Source: Spinacia oleracea
Taxonomy: Eukaryota > Streptophyta > Magnoliopsida > Caryophyllales > Amaranthaceae
NCBI RefSeq assembly: GCF_020520425.1
Contig: NC_079492.1
Span: 139,132,361-139,196,360 of the forward strand
Length of the DNA stretch: 64,000 nt
Reading direction: 5' to 3'
Of the stretch, positions 1 through 11,935 are shown in pieces. A program made the translations under genes and the position numbers. Below the pieces are notes generated by a model. The model did not search any database, was not told the DNA's origin, and worked only from the letters and a program-made list of their open reading frames with translations. Position 1 is the first letter of the stretch; each line of letters starts with the position of its first letter.

Positions 1-198
1 GGTGCAAAATGCTCATTGTGCACCCTATTTTTAGATGAACATATTGTTCAAAGAACATAGTAAATGAACATATAATTCAAATCCAAAGAACATATAGTTC
101 AAATATTCCACTTGTACATGTACATTGAAACCATTCTTCTTGTTCAATAGATGCTCAGTAAATGTTCATCAGGCTGCACAATGAGCATTGTGCACCCG
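1..198. repeat. Small inverted-repeat element (MITE-like)
   Basis: The first 25 bases and bases 172-198 are near-complementary (ggtgcaaaatgctcattgtg against cacaatgagcattgtgcacc), giving a short AT-rich element rich in gaacat/gttca words. Its left flank lies outside the window, so the target duplication cannot be checked. Confidence 0.45.
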
Positions 199-330
199 AG
201 TGTATAATCCAAATTGTGGGAAGGGAAATGATGTTGAATAGATGAAATCGTGGAATAAGAGAATATATTAGAGACATTACTGTTGTTGTGGCTCCTCACA
301 TTAATGATTTCATTTAATTTTCATTTTCAG

Positions 331-470
331 GTGGTAAAAATAAGTTTTATATTTTTTTTAGGTGGTAAAAAATAAGTTTTATATTTTTTAAGTGGTAAAA
401 AATAAGTTTTATATTTTTTTAGATGGTCAAATATAAGATTTTGTTATTTTGGTGGTAAAAAACAAATTAT
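331..470. repeat. 30-31-bp tandem repeat, about 4.5 copies
   Basis: Successive copies begin ggtggtaaaa and continue aataagttttatattttt. The last copies (from about 422) are more diverged. This is a local minisatellite, probably in an intron or in the region downstream of the visible endoglucanase exons. Confidence 0.75.
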
Positions 471-661
471 CCTATTATTTTTATTGCAAGTGATTAATCT
501 CTATCGCACTCCATGTCACATCGAAGTCTCTCGATCTTATAATCTTTTTCATTCTCATATCTTTTTCTTTTCATCGATCACATATTTACATTGGCTCCTT
601 AATTAACACGTACTTATAAACCATGTATTTGACAACCATCATTTAATTAAATTAACAACTA

Positions 662-988
662 CTCTTTCCGTCTCGGAATACTCGATCCGGTTTGACCGGC
701 ACAGAGTTTAAGGGACTTGAATTGACTTATTTAATTTAATAGGTAGTAGTTGATATTGGGGTATTATTTTAATGTAGTTAATGGGAAATGAGTTAAGAGG
801 TGGGGTTGGGAGAGAGTAGGAGTTGAATTTTTAATTATTTTTTGTATGGTGTAGGGGTAGGTGGGTTAATAGGGGTGGAGTGAGAAATAATATAATATTG
901 TTAGAATATTTTCATTTTTAGAAACAGGTCAAGTATTAAGGGACGACCCGATAAGGAAAACAGGTCAAGTATTTCGGGACGGAGGGAG
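662..988. mobile_element. Stowaway-type MITE
   Basis: The left end reads ctctttccgtctcggaatac and the right end is its complement (gtatttcgggacggagggag). Both ends are flanked by TA, the Tc1/mariner target dinucleotide. There is no coding content. Confidence 0.8.
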
Positions 989-1183
989 TAATTAACATCT
1001 AACGACTAGCTAGTGCAGCACCTAAAACATACTATTGCAGCAATCATTTGTTCAACCGGACGCAAGCATGAAGGTCGTGAAGATTGTACGTAACAACTAT
1101 TTACTTCATACTTTATCGAGTAAATATATGTTTCATTAAGAAAATAAAAAACAATTATAAAAAGGTGAATTGAAGATGCATGC

Positions 1184-2789
1184 CTGTGTGTAGAGGGTAT
1201 TGGAAGAGGTGTGAGATTTTATGATGAAATCGGAACCCCAACGGATGGCTTGGAGAAGGTAATCAAGTTGTTTGGCTGAAGAGATCTCTGATTTATATTC
1301 AATTGCTGTCCAACTTAACAAGGCTGTCGTAAATGACATTGGCCACCCAAACTTCACATTGTCCCCTGCATCATAGTATCCTCCCACCAAGTTTACCTGC
1401 CAATTAATTTAATAACAATTAAATTAAAATAGATAATTACCTTTCAATTCTAGGATAAATAAGTACTTCATCCGTTTCTTTTTACGGAGTAGTTAATTAT
1501 CGGTAAATGAAGTTATAAAAAATTGATATTCACAAATTCATTAAAAGAATCTAACAAGATCTCGAATGAGTACGATTTTTCTAAAGTATAGATCATCAAA
1601 AATAAAAAAAGTAGATTTTATGAATAGTGCAAAAAGCAAAATGCATGTTGCAAATATTTTGAAAGAGATGAAGTTTTTTTTTTTTTTTTTTTTTTTTAAT
1701 CATAGCTAGGTATGGTATTATAACCTCGCTCGTTACTTTATGAATATTGCATAATACTACTACTAGTAGAACTTCAATTCTTAAATTGTGACTTGCATGT
1801 ACAACTAATTTTACTACGAAATATACCAATATAACACCTATATATTATTCCAAATTTCCAACTACTACATCTTATTATGCTTCAAATTTTATGTTGAAAA
1901 ACGTTCGGGTGTTGGACCCCCATGACCCCGTCCATCACTAAGAAATTTGGCGAATAACATAACTACTCATTTCGTTCCTTAATACTTGCACCGCTTTTCT
2001 TTTCGAGTCGTTCCTTAATACTTGCACCGCTTCTATAAATGAATTTTTTTATCAATATTATATTATTTCTAACACTTACCTACTAACCCACCTTCACCCA
2101 TACTCTCTCAAAAAATGATTTAAAAATTCACACCCCACACTCACTACTTCTCACCCCTTACACATTTCCAATAACTATATTAAAAAAAATACCCCACTAT
2201 CAATTATCCATTAAATTAAAAAGTCAATTCAAGTACCTTAAACCCCGCACCGGTCAAATTGGTGCGAATATCAAGGACGGAGCGACGGAGGGAGTATAAG
2301 AATATCCTAATACGAGTTTTGCTACTTATTAACAAAATTTAATAACAAGATATATTTGAGAACGTCAATTCGCCCTATGATAGCTCAAAAGACCATTAAT
2401 TAAAAATATCGATACGTTATAACATGCATGTCAGTTTTTATAGTCAATGCAATGTTTGACAACATATCTTAAAAACTTTTGCATAATAAGAAATAATGAA
2501 GGGAATAATATAGGAGTACATGCAAGTACAAAGTGTATGTATAACGCACATTATCAGGCCTTCCATCAGTTAGGGCAGAATCTCCACGCCACTTTACCCT
2601 TTGGCTCGCCGGCAACTTACCCGACCGTTGCCCTTCAAAGAATAAGATCGCTTTGCTTAATGCATCTTTGTAATCATAATTATTAGCTTGCAAATTGTAT
2701 AACTTATCATCTCCCCCCTTACTTAGCTTTACAAAACAAGCTAAAGCACAAAAGAAAACTACAATTAACCTCATCATGAACTTAGTCAT
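1184..2789 (-). CDS. Glycosyl hydrolase family 9 endoglucanase, exons 1 and 2 (partial)
   Basis: Two exons of a plant GH9 endo-1,4-beta-glucanase, a secreted or membrane-associated enzyme that cuts beta-1,4-glucan in cell walls. Exon 1 (2550-2789, 80 codons) begins with a hydrophobic signal-type stretch ([15 protein letters not shown]), then [20 protein letters not shown] and the [10 protein letters not shown] motif. Exon 2 (1184-1396, 71 codons) supplies [17 protein letters not shown] with the catalytic-base DAGDN motif and ends at LYTQ. Exon 1 ends at a GT donor and both exons are in phase 0. The donor after exon 2 reads CAG|GC, so a GC-AG intron is likely. Known family members need about 400 more residues. 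None is visible between 1 and 1183, so the rest lies beyond the left edge or is missing. Confidence 0.85.
1966..2294. mobile_element. Stowaway-type MITE inside endoglucanase intron 1
   Basis: The left end (ctcatttcgttccttaatac) and right end (aaggacggagcgacggaggg) are complementary and flanked by TA. Near the left end a segment of about 33 bases containing cgttccttaatacttgcacc is duplicated. The element lies between exon 1 and exon 2 of the GH9 gene. Confidence 0.75.
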
Positions 2790-2827
2790 ATGACTCTTCT
2801 AATTGATAGGTTACCAATACCAACATT

Positions 2828-2835
2828 TATTTATA
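2828..2835 (-). promoter_or_regulatory. TATA box candidate for the GH9 gene
   Basis: On the minus strand this reads TATAAATA, about 40 bases upstream of the GH9 start codon at 2789. The implied 5' UTR would be short. A (TA)n run at 2853-2868 lies further upstream. Confidence 0.5.
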
Positions 2836-3972
2836 GGATTGTGCTAGGACCGTATATATATATATATACCATGCATGATAATTACGACACATGTAAGTTC
2901 GTCTCTAATTAACCGGTCTTGAAAAGCTTTTCAAAGGTGCAAGATAAAGTTTTTTTTCTTTTACCCTGAAGTCGTAAATAATTATGAAATGATGAAGTCA
3001 TATAACATGTGAACGTTACGTGAAGAATTGGGAAATGCATGGGAACTATAATAAGTCACACTCTGAAATGGTGAGATTCCATATAATTGTTCTCGATCTG
3101 TCGTTATATCAAACATGCATATTAGGTATGGCATCATAATATCATTCGTACTACGTACGTAATATGTGTATGGAAGTTTAACGAAAGTTTAAGAAGTTTT
3201 GATACGCATAATATCTTGATTAATTGAATTACTGATTGATTTAGCTTAAACTTTCATTTTCTAACGTACTGGCATATGGTTCTCCAAGCACTTTTGTTAA
3301 AATGATTAAGACCATCATCCATAAGGAAAATAACGAGTTAAGACCGGCCATGTGCCATGTCATCAATCTCCTACTACGCATCTAATATATTTGAGCATGT
3401 AGGATTGGTCTAACAGTTAAGTAAATGACATGATAGGAGATTAATTGTTATGTATTATATACTTATGTGTTCATTAGACCTTATTATTGGACGGATAGGC
3501 TCAGGATCGGTGCAGGTTAAAAGGGGATCGGGTAATGAAAGGGTTACTTTTAGAGGGTCGATAATTGGCTGGTCAAAACGGGTTGCAGGTCAATAGCGGG
3601 CCGATAGTGGACGGATCAATAAACGAACAAGGAAAAATGGAAAAGAAAAAAAAAGTTGTGTGCAAATACAAGTGAATATGAAGCTATCCATATAATTTTT
3701 CACATCATAACTATTTTAGTTTTCAAAATTATTGTGTTATAAGTTTGGCCTTATATTGACACTGTCCAATAAAGGCCATGTCCAATAAGAGTCTTACCCA
3801 ATAAGAGCTCTATTAACATGATCCAGGCCCTATACCCATTGAGCTACCATTTCTAATAACCAGGTCTAATGTTCATTAGTCATTACAATATAAGGGTAGT
3901 TGACCAAGCTTAGAATGAGCCAGAAGAGTTACGTATGAGGGTAATTGGCTACTAATCGCTAGTTCGCTACTA
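2836..3972. other. Intergenic region upstream of the GH9 gene
   Basis: AT-rich sequence with no convincing coding frame, RNA gene or complete element. Around 3485-3610 there are many gggt/cggat words resembling degenerate repeat sequence. Confidence 0.5.
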
Positions 3973-4509
3973 CTTATGGCTAGTGATGGCAATGGGTAGG
4001 TCTGGACCGCATCCTACTAGATCCAGATCCGTTTTCCACACATGGATCCAGATCCGGATTTGCGGATCCAAAATTTTTGAATCCAGCGGATCCGCGGGTA
4101 GGATCTGGATCCACATGTAATTTTTTTCCCTTCAAAAAATATTATTTTTATGCTACTTTTTTTACAAAAGTAAAATAAAATAATAATTCATTCACCCTAT
4201 AATACAAATAATATTCTAATGGAAATACAGAAAATAAATATCAAAATTATGAAAAAATTAAAATTCATATTATTTTATACATATTTTTTTATTAAAAATA
4301 AAATTTCATTTTAAAACGGATCCATGGGAAGGATCTGGACCGGATCTGAATCTGAAAAACGGGATTCAGATCCTATCTGTCATAAATGAATTTGGATTCG
4401 GATCCAGATCCACAGGTTCCAAAATTTGAAGTTTCGGATCTTGTAAAACAGATCTTGATCCACCGAATCTGTACAATGTCAAGGATCCATTGCCATCTCT
4501 ACTTATGGC
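3973..4509. mobile_element. Non-autonomous hAT element with 8-bp target duplication
   Basis: The element proper is 3981-4501 (521 bp). It starts tagtgatggcaatgg and ends with the near-complement ccattgccatctcta. Both flanks carry cttatggc (3973-3980 and 4502-4509), a perfect 8-bp target duplication typical of hAT transposons. The subterminal regions are packed with ggatccagatcc/ggatccgcgg variants, which look like clustered transposase-binding repeats. No transposase is encoded. Confidence 0.85.
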
Positions 4510-4781
4510 GCATAAGCACTAGCAATTTATCTAGGTGGCCGGTTTACTCTACAAATTCACCGGCCTATCCCTTTAATTTCCTTTGTTCAACTTGAAGATC
4601 TATCTAGGAATAATGCTATCATTTCTTTTTTACTCCATTATGAATTTCTAGGATTTCCCTTGCTTTTTTGGAGTGAGGGGGCAATGATGAATTAACGAAA
4701 GTGGCAAGATAGATAATAGCTCTTCTAAACGTAACTACGTAAGATTCTTTAGCCGATAATTTTAGATTAGCTGACGTATTT
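4510..4781. other. Intergenic spacer
   Basis: No gene or recognisable element between the hAT element and the copia retrotransposon. Confidence 0.5.
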
Positions 4782-4943
4782 TGTCAAATATTGTGTAATC
4801 TCGTATCATTCTCATTAATAACACACGTATATATAGTACAACTCAGTTACCTAAACCCTAGGTACACATTAGGTAACTTACCATAGTTAGGACTCTACAG
4901 AATATTCACAGAATAATATCTAATATCTTAACATATCTTAACA
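4782..4943 (-). repeat. Copia 3' LTR
   Basis: 162 bp, beginning TGTCAAATATTG and ending TTAACA on the plus strand. Apart from one T it matches the copy at 9557-9719. Confidence 0.93.
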
Positions 4944-4953
4944 TCCCCCCTCA
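4944..4953 (-). promoter_or_regulatory. Polypurine tract of the copia element
   Basis: Minus-strand GAGGGGGGA immediately before the 3' LTR. This is the expected primer for plus-strand DNA synthesis, and it overlaps the TGA stop of the pol frame. Confidence 0.8.
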
Positions 4954-7900
4954 AGGTGGAGCATGTAGATCTCGAATGCCCATCTTGTTCAAAAAAAACT
5001 CAAATTGCGCCTTCCCCAACGCTTTGGTGAAGATATCTGCTAACTGAACCTTCGTCGACACGTACGACGGACTGATGATCCCTTCCTTGATTGCATCTCG
5101 AATGAAATGACAATCTGACTCGATGTGTTTTGTCCTTTCATGGAACACCGGATTCTGTGCAATATGCAACGCAGACTGACTGTCGCAATACATCCTCATG
5201 CCTTGGTCGTGTGTCACCCCCAAGTCGCGTAGTAGTTGTTTCAACCACTTCAACTCACACGTCAGAGCTGCCATCGATCGATATTCTGCCTCAGCAGACG
5301 ACCGAGAAACAGTATGCTGTTTCTTGGTCTTCCAAGAAACTGGCGACATACCAAGTGACACAAACCATCCAGTCACCGACCGACGCGTCATTGGACACCC
5401 TGCCCAATCCGAGTCGCACCACCCCTCCAACTGCAACGCACTGTCCGACCGAAGTAGTATACCTTGACCCGGACACTTCTTCAAATATCTCACTACTCGC
5501 AAAGCTGCTTCCCAATGTGCCTCCTTTGGTGCTTGCATAAATTGAGATAGGACATGTACAGAGTAGGCAACGTCTGGTCGCGTGACAGCCAAATAAACCA
5601 GACGTCCGATCAGACGCCTATACTGCTCACCGTCCGACAGGTCTGGCCCGTCTGCCAATGCCAACCTATGATTCTGTTCCATGGGAAAGTCCACAGGCTT
5701 TGCTCCCAACAATCCGGCCTCTGAGATGATGTCGAGGGCATATTTTCTCTGACATACATAGAACCCTTGACTACTTCGTGCCACCTCTAACCCAAGGAAG
5801 TACTTCAGAGCCCCGAGGTCTTTCATTTTAAAACACTCCTTCAAGTATGCCTTAAAACTCTCAAGCGCAAACTTGTTATTGCCTGCGATAATCATGTCGT
5901 CCACATAAATGAGCACACTCAGCTGCAACGTACCTTTAGACAGAGTAAAGAGCGAATAATCGGACAGCGACTGTCGAAATCCATAGTGCGTCAATGCCGT
6001 CGACAACTTCTGGAACCAACATCTAGGTGCTTGTTTCAACCCATACAACGACTTTCTCATTCGACACACTTTGTCAAAGTGATTCTTCAGGAATCCAGGA
6101 GGAATCTTCATATAGATCTCTTCCTCCAAGTCACCGTGCAAGAACGCATTGTGGACGTCCATCTGATGCACGTCCCACTGTTTGACAGCTGCGACAGCTA
6201 GGAAAGTTCGAACTGTCGCCATCTTCGCGACGGGAGCAAATGTCTCATTATAATCCAACCCTTCCTCCTGATGATTCCCTAAACATACCAATCGAGCCTT
6301 CAGTCTCAACAAATTCCCATCCTCATCACGCTTCTCAGTATACACCCATTTACTCCCCAGTGCTTTCTTCCCTTCCGGTAAATTTTCCAACGTCCATGTC
6401 CCCTGTTCCTCCAACGCGTCGATTTCAGCAGCCATTGCCTGACGCCACCCCTCATGCTGCATCGCTTGTTTAAAACTCTTAGGAACTTGCCCTTCTTGCA
6501 ATGCTGCTATATAATGCCTGTGCTTTGACGAAAAACGCTCATAATTAACAAAATATGTGATAGGATAAGGAGTACCTGAGAGTGATGACGCCGTAGGTGT
6601 TTTGTCGGAAGTACTATATTTTTCCCGTATTGTATGTATCACACAGTCTTTCAGCTTTGTCGACGGAAACTTCGCACGCTTCCCCCTTCCTAACTCCGTA
6701 TCCTCCACACACTGCTTTGTCTCACTCTCGTCACTACCCGTCGTCTCCTCTACACCTGTCTGTGAGGAGACGATGTCTGAATCCACTCGACTAGGTGTTT
6801 CATGTTGTTGTTCCTCCCTCACAGGCGACGACACTCCCCTGTCGTCGCCACTGGTCAATGACACCCCCTCATCAGCTCCCGGATGCGACAACACTCCCTC
6901 AGTATCACCTGTAGGCGGCGACACCCCAGCAGTATCACCTGCAGGCGACGACACGGTCTCAGGACCCGTAGTCCCACTCTCATCCAAACTCCAACGGTCA
7001 ATCCCCCCATGACCATCATGCACCAGTGGCAACACATCCGATTCATCTACAAAAGGAAACGTCCCTTCATGAAACTTGACATCCCGTGAGACGAAGAACT
7101 CATGTGTCTCTAGATCATAAAGTTGCCATCCCTTCCTGCCAAACGGATAACCCAAAAACACACATCGGCGACTCCGAGACTCAAACTTATCCCCTTTACA
7201 CCGGAGATTATATGCATAACACAGACACCCAAACACGCGGATAGGCACATACGATGGTGGTTTACCAAACAACATCTCATAAGGTGTTTTATTGTCAAGG
7301 ATCGGGGTAGGTGTACGGTTTATCAAGTAACAGGCGGCCAAAATACATTCCCCCCAAAATGTTATTTGAAGATTTCCTTGAAAACGTAACGCCCTCCCAA
7401 CATTCAAAATATGTTGGTGTTTTCTCTCGACTCTCCCATTTTGTTGAGGCGTCCCAACACACGACGACTAAAACAGAATCCCATGTTGACGAAAATAATT
7501 TTGTAAGCAATTGAATTCAGTACCATTATCACTGCGTACTACTCGAAGGGATCTATTAAACTGACACTTAATCATGGCAACAAAATTAAGAAATGTCGAT
7601 GCAACTTCCATTTTATTACTCAGTAAATAAATCCACACACCTCTAGAATAATCGTCAACAATGGTAAAAAAATACTTTGCCCCACAAGACGAGGGAGTCT
7701 TGTAGGGTCCCCATAAATCAAGATGAACCAATTCAAATGTGCGACTAGCACGACTAACACTAACTGGAAAACTCTCCCTACATTGTCTCGCCCGCGGACA
7801 TACATCACAAATTGTTTTATTCTTCCTAATCTTATGACTCACATGAGGAAGTAACTGCAACACTTTTTCCGACGGATGCCCCATCCGTTGATGCCACAAG

Positions 7901-9426
7901 TCGACCACACACTCCACTGCTAGCACACGAACCTTTGGAGCCCCACGGAAAAAATATAGTCCTTCCTGTCGATCACCTACGCCAATCACCATCCTCGTCG
8001 AGCGGTCCTGAAGAACACACATTTTGTTAGTAAATTGAGCAGCACAATGTAATTCGTCACTTAATTGAGTTACAGAAATTAAATTGCAGTTCAATTTAGG
8101 CACAAATAGAACATTATCGAGCACGAAACCATCCTCCAAGACCACCGAACCATATTGGTTTGAATTTGCAGGTTGACCGTCCGGCAACACAACCTGTTGA
8201 TTTCTTGATGTCTTGATATTTCTCAGGATTGAAATATCACCCGTCACATGACGTGATGCCCCACTGTCAACAATCCATCGTAAATCAAGATTACCTTGCA
8301 ACTTGTTTGAAGGTCGTGACAAGATGTCAACTATTTGCTGGACTTGATCCTTCGTCACCCCAACAAGCTCATGATTGGTTGTCGTCACTGCACCCTGCGA
8401 TCCGTCTCCACTCGTCACAGTGGTTGTCGCCCCTCCTGTGGCATTGCTCACGGCATTGGCACGAGCGACACCACTGGTCGACGACGCTGCCCCACGAGCT
8501 ACTCTGCCTCCTCTAATCGACGTCCTGCCTCCTCGACCAGGCCCTCGTCCACCTCGTTTCTTCTCATCCCACCATTCAGGAAATCCAATCAGCTGATAAC
8601 AAGTTTCTTCCTCATGACCCTCACGATTGCAATGACCACAAAATCTGCCACTGACATCTCCCGACCTCGACCGAGCCTTAGTCTCGACCTTGAACGCCAT
8701 GACACTCTCCGGACCTCTCGCAGCCTTGGCGCGCATGGTCTCGGTATTCATAACCGTCTGGTACGCCTCGTCGAGTCCTGGCAACGGCGATCGTGCTAAC
8801 AGTTGTGCACGAATGGCTTCATAGTGATCATCCAGGCCAATTAGGAAATAGTGCAGACGATCTTCATCGTGAATGTCCCCCACCTGCTTCGCTATATTAC
8901 ACGTACAACCCGCACATACACACCTGGGAACTCGTGCATACTGTACGTACTCCTTCCATACCTTCGACAAGCGGCCATAGTACTCCATGACGCCCTCAGA
9001 CGTGCCCTGCTTGCAACCACTTAGAGCCATCTTAATATGGCAGACCCTGGTGCCCGACACGACGCAGTACCGCGTCCTCAAATGACTCCACAACTCGTGA
9101 GCAATATCAAAGTCCTCCAGATTCGAACGCAAACTCTCGTCAATGGTGTTTGTGATCCAAGACACCACCATCGAATTGACCGCAATCCAATGTTTCATCT
9201 TCGTCTCGTCCGTAATGGGCTCCTTCACAGACCCATCAAGAAAACCAAATTTGAATTTTGAAATCATCGAGCGACGAACCGCTTTGGCCCACTCATCGTA
9301 GTTCGACGCTCCTCGAAGTTTTACAGGGGTGATGACAATACCGGGGCCGTCACCTGACCCAAGATAGTAGTCCAGATCGACGGCGGCGGCGATTGTCTTT
9401 TGTGGTGGCTCCTCGTCATTACCCAT
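4951..9426 (-). pseudogene. Copia gag-pol polyprotein, interrupted by one stop codon
   Basis: A frame of about 1491 codons, open except for a TAG at 7468-7470. Upstream part (9426-7471): gag, a CCHC zinc knuckle near residues 262-276 (FCGHCNREGHEEETC), RG-rich linker, aspartic protease DSGA near 386, the pre-integrase zinc-binding segment (LWHQRMGHP), then the integrase core (HLDLWGP, FFTIVDDYSRG, VVRSDNGTEF). Downstream part: rest of integrase, reverse transcriptase (FAPVAKMATVR, MDVHNAFLHGDL, YVDDMIIAG) and RNase H (GWCDSDWAG, SRSSAEAEYRSM). The stop falls inside the integrase core, so this copy cannot make a full polyprotein without read-through. Both parts share one frame, so there is no frameshift. 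Length and order match intact plant copia elements. Confidence 0.93.
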
Positions 9427-9542
9427 TGTTATGCCCTAGGAATTTGTAACTCCTCAGAACGCAGTACTCAACAAGCGAAGGAATTCGCTGTTCTCAAACT
9501 CTCTCAAACTCGTGCGGAAAAAAATCTAGGGTTTTTAACCTA

Positions 9543-9556
9543 GGCTCTTGATACCA
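9543..9556 (-). promoter_or_regulatory. Primer-binding site (initiator tRNA-Met type)
   Basis: On the minus strand TGGTATCAAGAGCC directly follows the 5' LTR. TGGTATCA-AGAGC is the classic copia site complementary to the 3' end of initiator tRNA-Met, here with one extra A. Confidence 0.85.
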
Positions 9557-9719
9557 TGTCAAATATTGTGTAATCTCGTATCATTCTCATTAATAACACA
9601 CGTATATATAGTACAACTCAGTTACCTAAACCCTAGGTACACATTAGGTAACTTACCATAGTTAGGACTCTACAGAATATTCACAGAATAATATCTAATA
9701 TCTTAACATATCTTTAACA
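9557..9719 (-). repeat. Copia 5' LTR
   Basis: 163 bp. On the minus strand it begins TG and ends CA, and contains a TATA-like CTATATATACG segment that probably sets the transcription start. Confidence 0.93.
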
Positions 9720-10500
9720 TACATATTTACACTACTAATATTTGATAATTTGAATTTGATATCGTCAGTAATACGTCCATACATTTACATTACTATTTAT
9801 GTTAATTGGAAGTTATCAATGGAAAATATCAAAGGAATTTCAAATGTCGTTCCTTCAAATAAAGTGAATAATTGAAGGTACGTGTGAGGCGTCGGCTATG
9901 TATGTGGTTGTATCACTTGTACGGGATTGAAAACTCACTGAGGATCTTAAGGACTTTAATTTATACGGCACGACGCACTAAAAAGTAAGTGATGATACAT
10001 AATACACTTCTTCGGTTCGTTTGAAATTTACGGCAATGATGGGACTTTTACATTAATTTATCGCAATACGCACGTGTAAGTATTTTATTACGGAGTACGT
10101 ATGTACGGAGTTATATTACTTGAGTCGTATTCACGGTTTGGTTATATACGGAGTACAGTACAATTTAATCAGCAAATATGTGTGTGATAACTGATAAGGC
10201 CTTGGCCCAAACCACCAAACTACAACTAACCCAAATAACATTGATCAAGTGCTCAACAATATATACGAAGTATTTGCAAACAAGTGTGTTATTTAAAAGA
10301 GACACGTATCCATCCTTAAAATTCAAACACTAATACCTTTTTAAGGGGGTGGACTTAGTTGTTTACTTGTTTAACTAGTATAGTACCCGTACGATGCACG
10401 GTTTACAATCTAAAAATCAAATTTGCACGACATCTATACTATATTTATGAATAACTTATAATTCTGTTACGTTATTGCCCCCCATTCATTATCATTATCA
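9720..10500. other. Intergenic, no gene recognised
   Basis: AT-rich with short direct repeats such as ggagtacg. A dispersed-repeat fragment begins near 10378 (tagtacccgtacgatgcacg); similar cccgtgcaatgcat sequence recurs near 11290. Confidence 0.4.
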
Positions 10501-10504
10501 TTAT

Positions 10505-10720
10505 CATTACCCCATTGTCTCAAAGAGGCTCCCGCAAGAAGCGGGGTAAGGGGGGCTCGTACGTACGCAACCTTATCCCTGCAATTGTAGAGAGGTTTTC
10601 AATTGACCCAAAAGCGATAACGGGACGACAACCGACCGACCATCTTTTACTTCATGGAAAGGAAGCGAAAGGCTTTAAGAGTCATTTTGATTTAGTCCAT
10701 TAGATCCCACAGCCAAAAGA
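10505..10720. repeat. Possible SINE-like fragment
   Basis: GC-richer island (ggctcgtacgtacgcaacct followed by gtagagaggttttcaattga) resembling the body of some plant SINEs. No convincing box A/box B promoter, poly-A tail or target duplication is visible, so this is tentative. Confidence 0.25.
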
Positions 10721-11280
10721 ACAAATGAATTTTAGGCTCCATCGGAAATAAGAGTACATAGATAAATTTATTTTAATTTCTTCCCCTTTCATCACTCGTG
10801 TCAAACATAAACTTATTCACATCCTTCCTTTACTTTGATAGCCATACCCACATAATTCCACTATATCTACATCATTATCTGATCACTTACACCTACTCTC
10901 GCGTACTTTATTCAACTAGATATGACTTCGAGTTAGGGTGGGCATGGTATGGAGGATGGTCCATTTACCTGTATCTACCTGAAAATCTCATCTTCATCCC
11001 AAGCTACTACAACAGGTACGCTACTCATTTTCATCCAACTCCCCGCCTGATAGAACTTATCACCGCTCCATCACACCCACCTCAAACTGACCTAGCTCTA
11101 GACCCCCTTTTTGGTAGAAGAGTTTTGAAGTTTAAAACTCTATTCTAGAGTATTCGACAATTTCGTTGTCTGATTAGAGTAACCGTGTAAATAAACAAAA
11201 CATTATAATATGTGGTAGTAGTGAAAAGCGAATGTTGATATATTCATACAATTAGATGAATGATAAACGATGACAGACAA
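10721..11280. other. Intergenic, no gene recognised
   Basis: A 116-codon plus-strand frame (10798-11148) is open, but its product matches no family I know and its composition is not gene-like. I see no other structure. Confidence 0.4.
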
Positions 11281-11324
11281 GTCCTGCCTAAAACCCGTGC
11301 AATGCATGATTTATTTTTTAAGTT

Positions 11325-11405
11325 TAATTATTAAAAGAAAGGTGAATGATAGAGTGACATTTGTCATCACCATATTGATTTCCTCTCTTTTAGTATAGTA
11401 TATAG
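11325..11405. repeat. Dispersed hairpin repeat, copy 1
   Basis: The sequence tattaaaagaaaggtgaatg, a central gagtgacatttgtcatcacc and a complementary arm gatttcctctcttttagtat form a stem-loop. The same segment recurs at 13382-13462, which suggests a shared terminus of a small transposon family. Confidence 0.6.
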
Positions 11406-11800
11406 ATCAATATATTGAAACTTATGGGATTCTATTGGAACTTATAACACCTGATTGAAACGTATTGACGTCATAACACCTGATTGAAACTTTTTTATAC
11501 TTATCTAAATATATTAGACCTTAAACTTATTTTTTTTTAAGCCGAATTGAATACACCTTAAGTCAACAAGGGTGTACGTTGTGCACAATTGATCATGAAT
11601 ACGGGTATATGGCGAGCATGCATACGGTGATCATTATAAACTACAGTAAAAGAATAATTTCCTTCTATTATCGAACAATTCTTTTTCCATACATAGAGTT
11701 ATAGAGGGCAAATGGTGTAGACGTAATTTGATTTTGGTTTTAGGTGTCACCCCTTCGAAACTTTACCAAAGTACTAATGGTTTCCATCTACATTATCGAA

Positions 11801-11935
11801 TCTATTACTTTATATTAAAACAGACACCGGAAATTAATGACACATGCCATTTCCTGGTGTAATTTTTTCCCACAAAAATCCTAGTGCTAAAATAATAATT
11901 TTATAATATCCGTGTGTGCAAGGGATATAACCTAG
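11801..11935 (+). mobile_element. Possible short non-autonomous Helitron
   Basis: Starts TCTATTACTT, ends CCTAG followed by T, and has a small GC-rich hairpin (ccgtgtgtgcaaggg) about 11 bases before the CTAG end, as in plant Helitrons. Helitrons make no target duplication, so this rests on end motifs only. Confidence 0.4.

Larger units (their letters stand above)
4782..9719 (-). mobile_element. Ty1/copia LTR retrotransposon, nearly intact
   Basis: A 4.9-kb element on the minus strand. Its two LTRs (4782-4943 and 9557-9719) are almost identical, differing by one base of length. A primer-binding site abuts the 5' LTR (9543-9556), and a purine-rich tract (4944-4953) precedes the 3' LTR. The single gag-pol frame has domain order gag, protease, integrase, reverse transcriptase, RNase H, which defines Ty1/copia. 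Integrase before reverse transcriptase excludes Ty3/gypsy. No perfect 5-bp target duplication is evident (tattt left, tacat right). LTR identity implies recent insertion. Confidence 0.95.

Noticed and set aside
331-470. CRISPR-like direct repeats
   Set aside because: Units are contiguous without unique spacers; it is a plant minisatellite.
5130-7514. Many plus-strand open frames up to 136 codons across 5130-7514
   Set aside because: They are antisense shadows of the copia pol gene, with no family resemblance.
9557-9725. 5-bp target duplication of the copia element
   Set aside because: Left tattt and right tacat do not match well enough to call.
10798-11148. 116-codon plus-strand open frame
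   Set aside because: No recognisable domain, no promoter or splice context; composition looks like non-coding AT-rich DNA.
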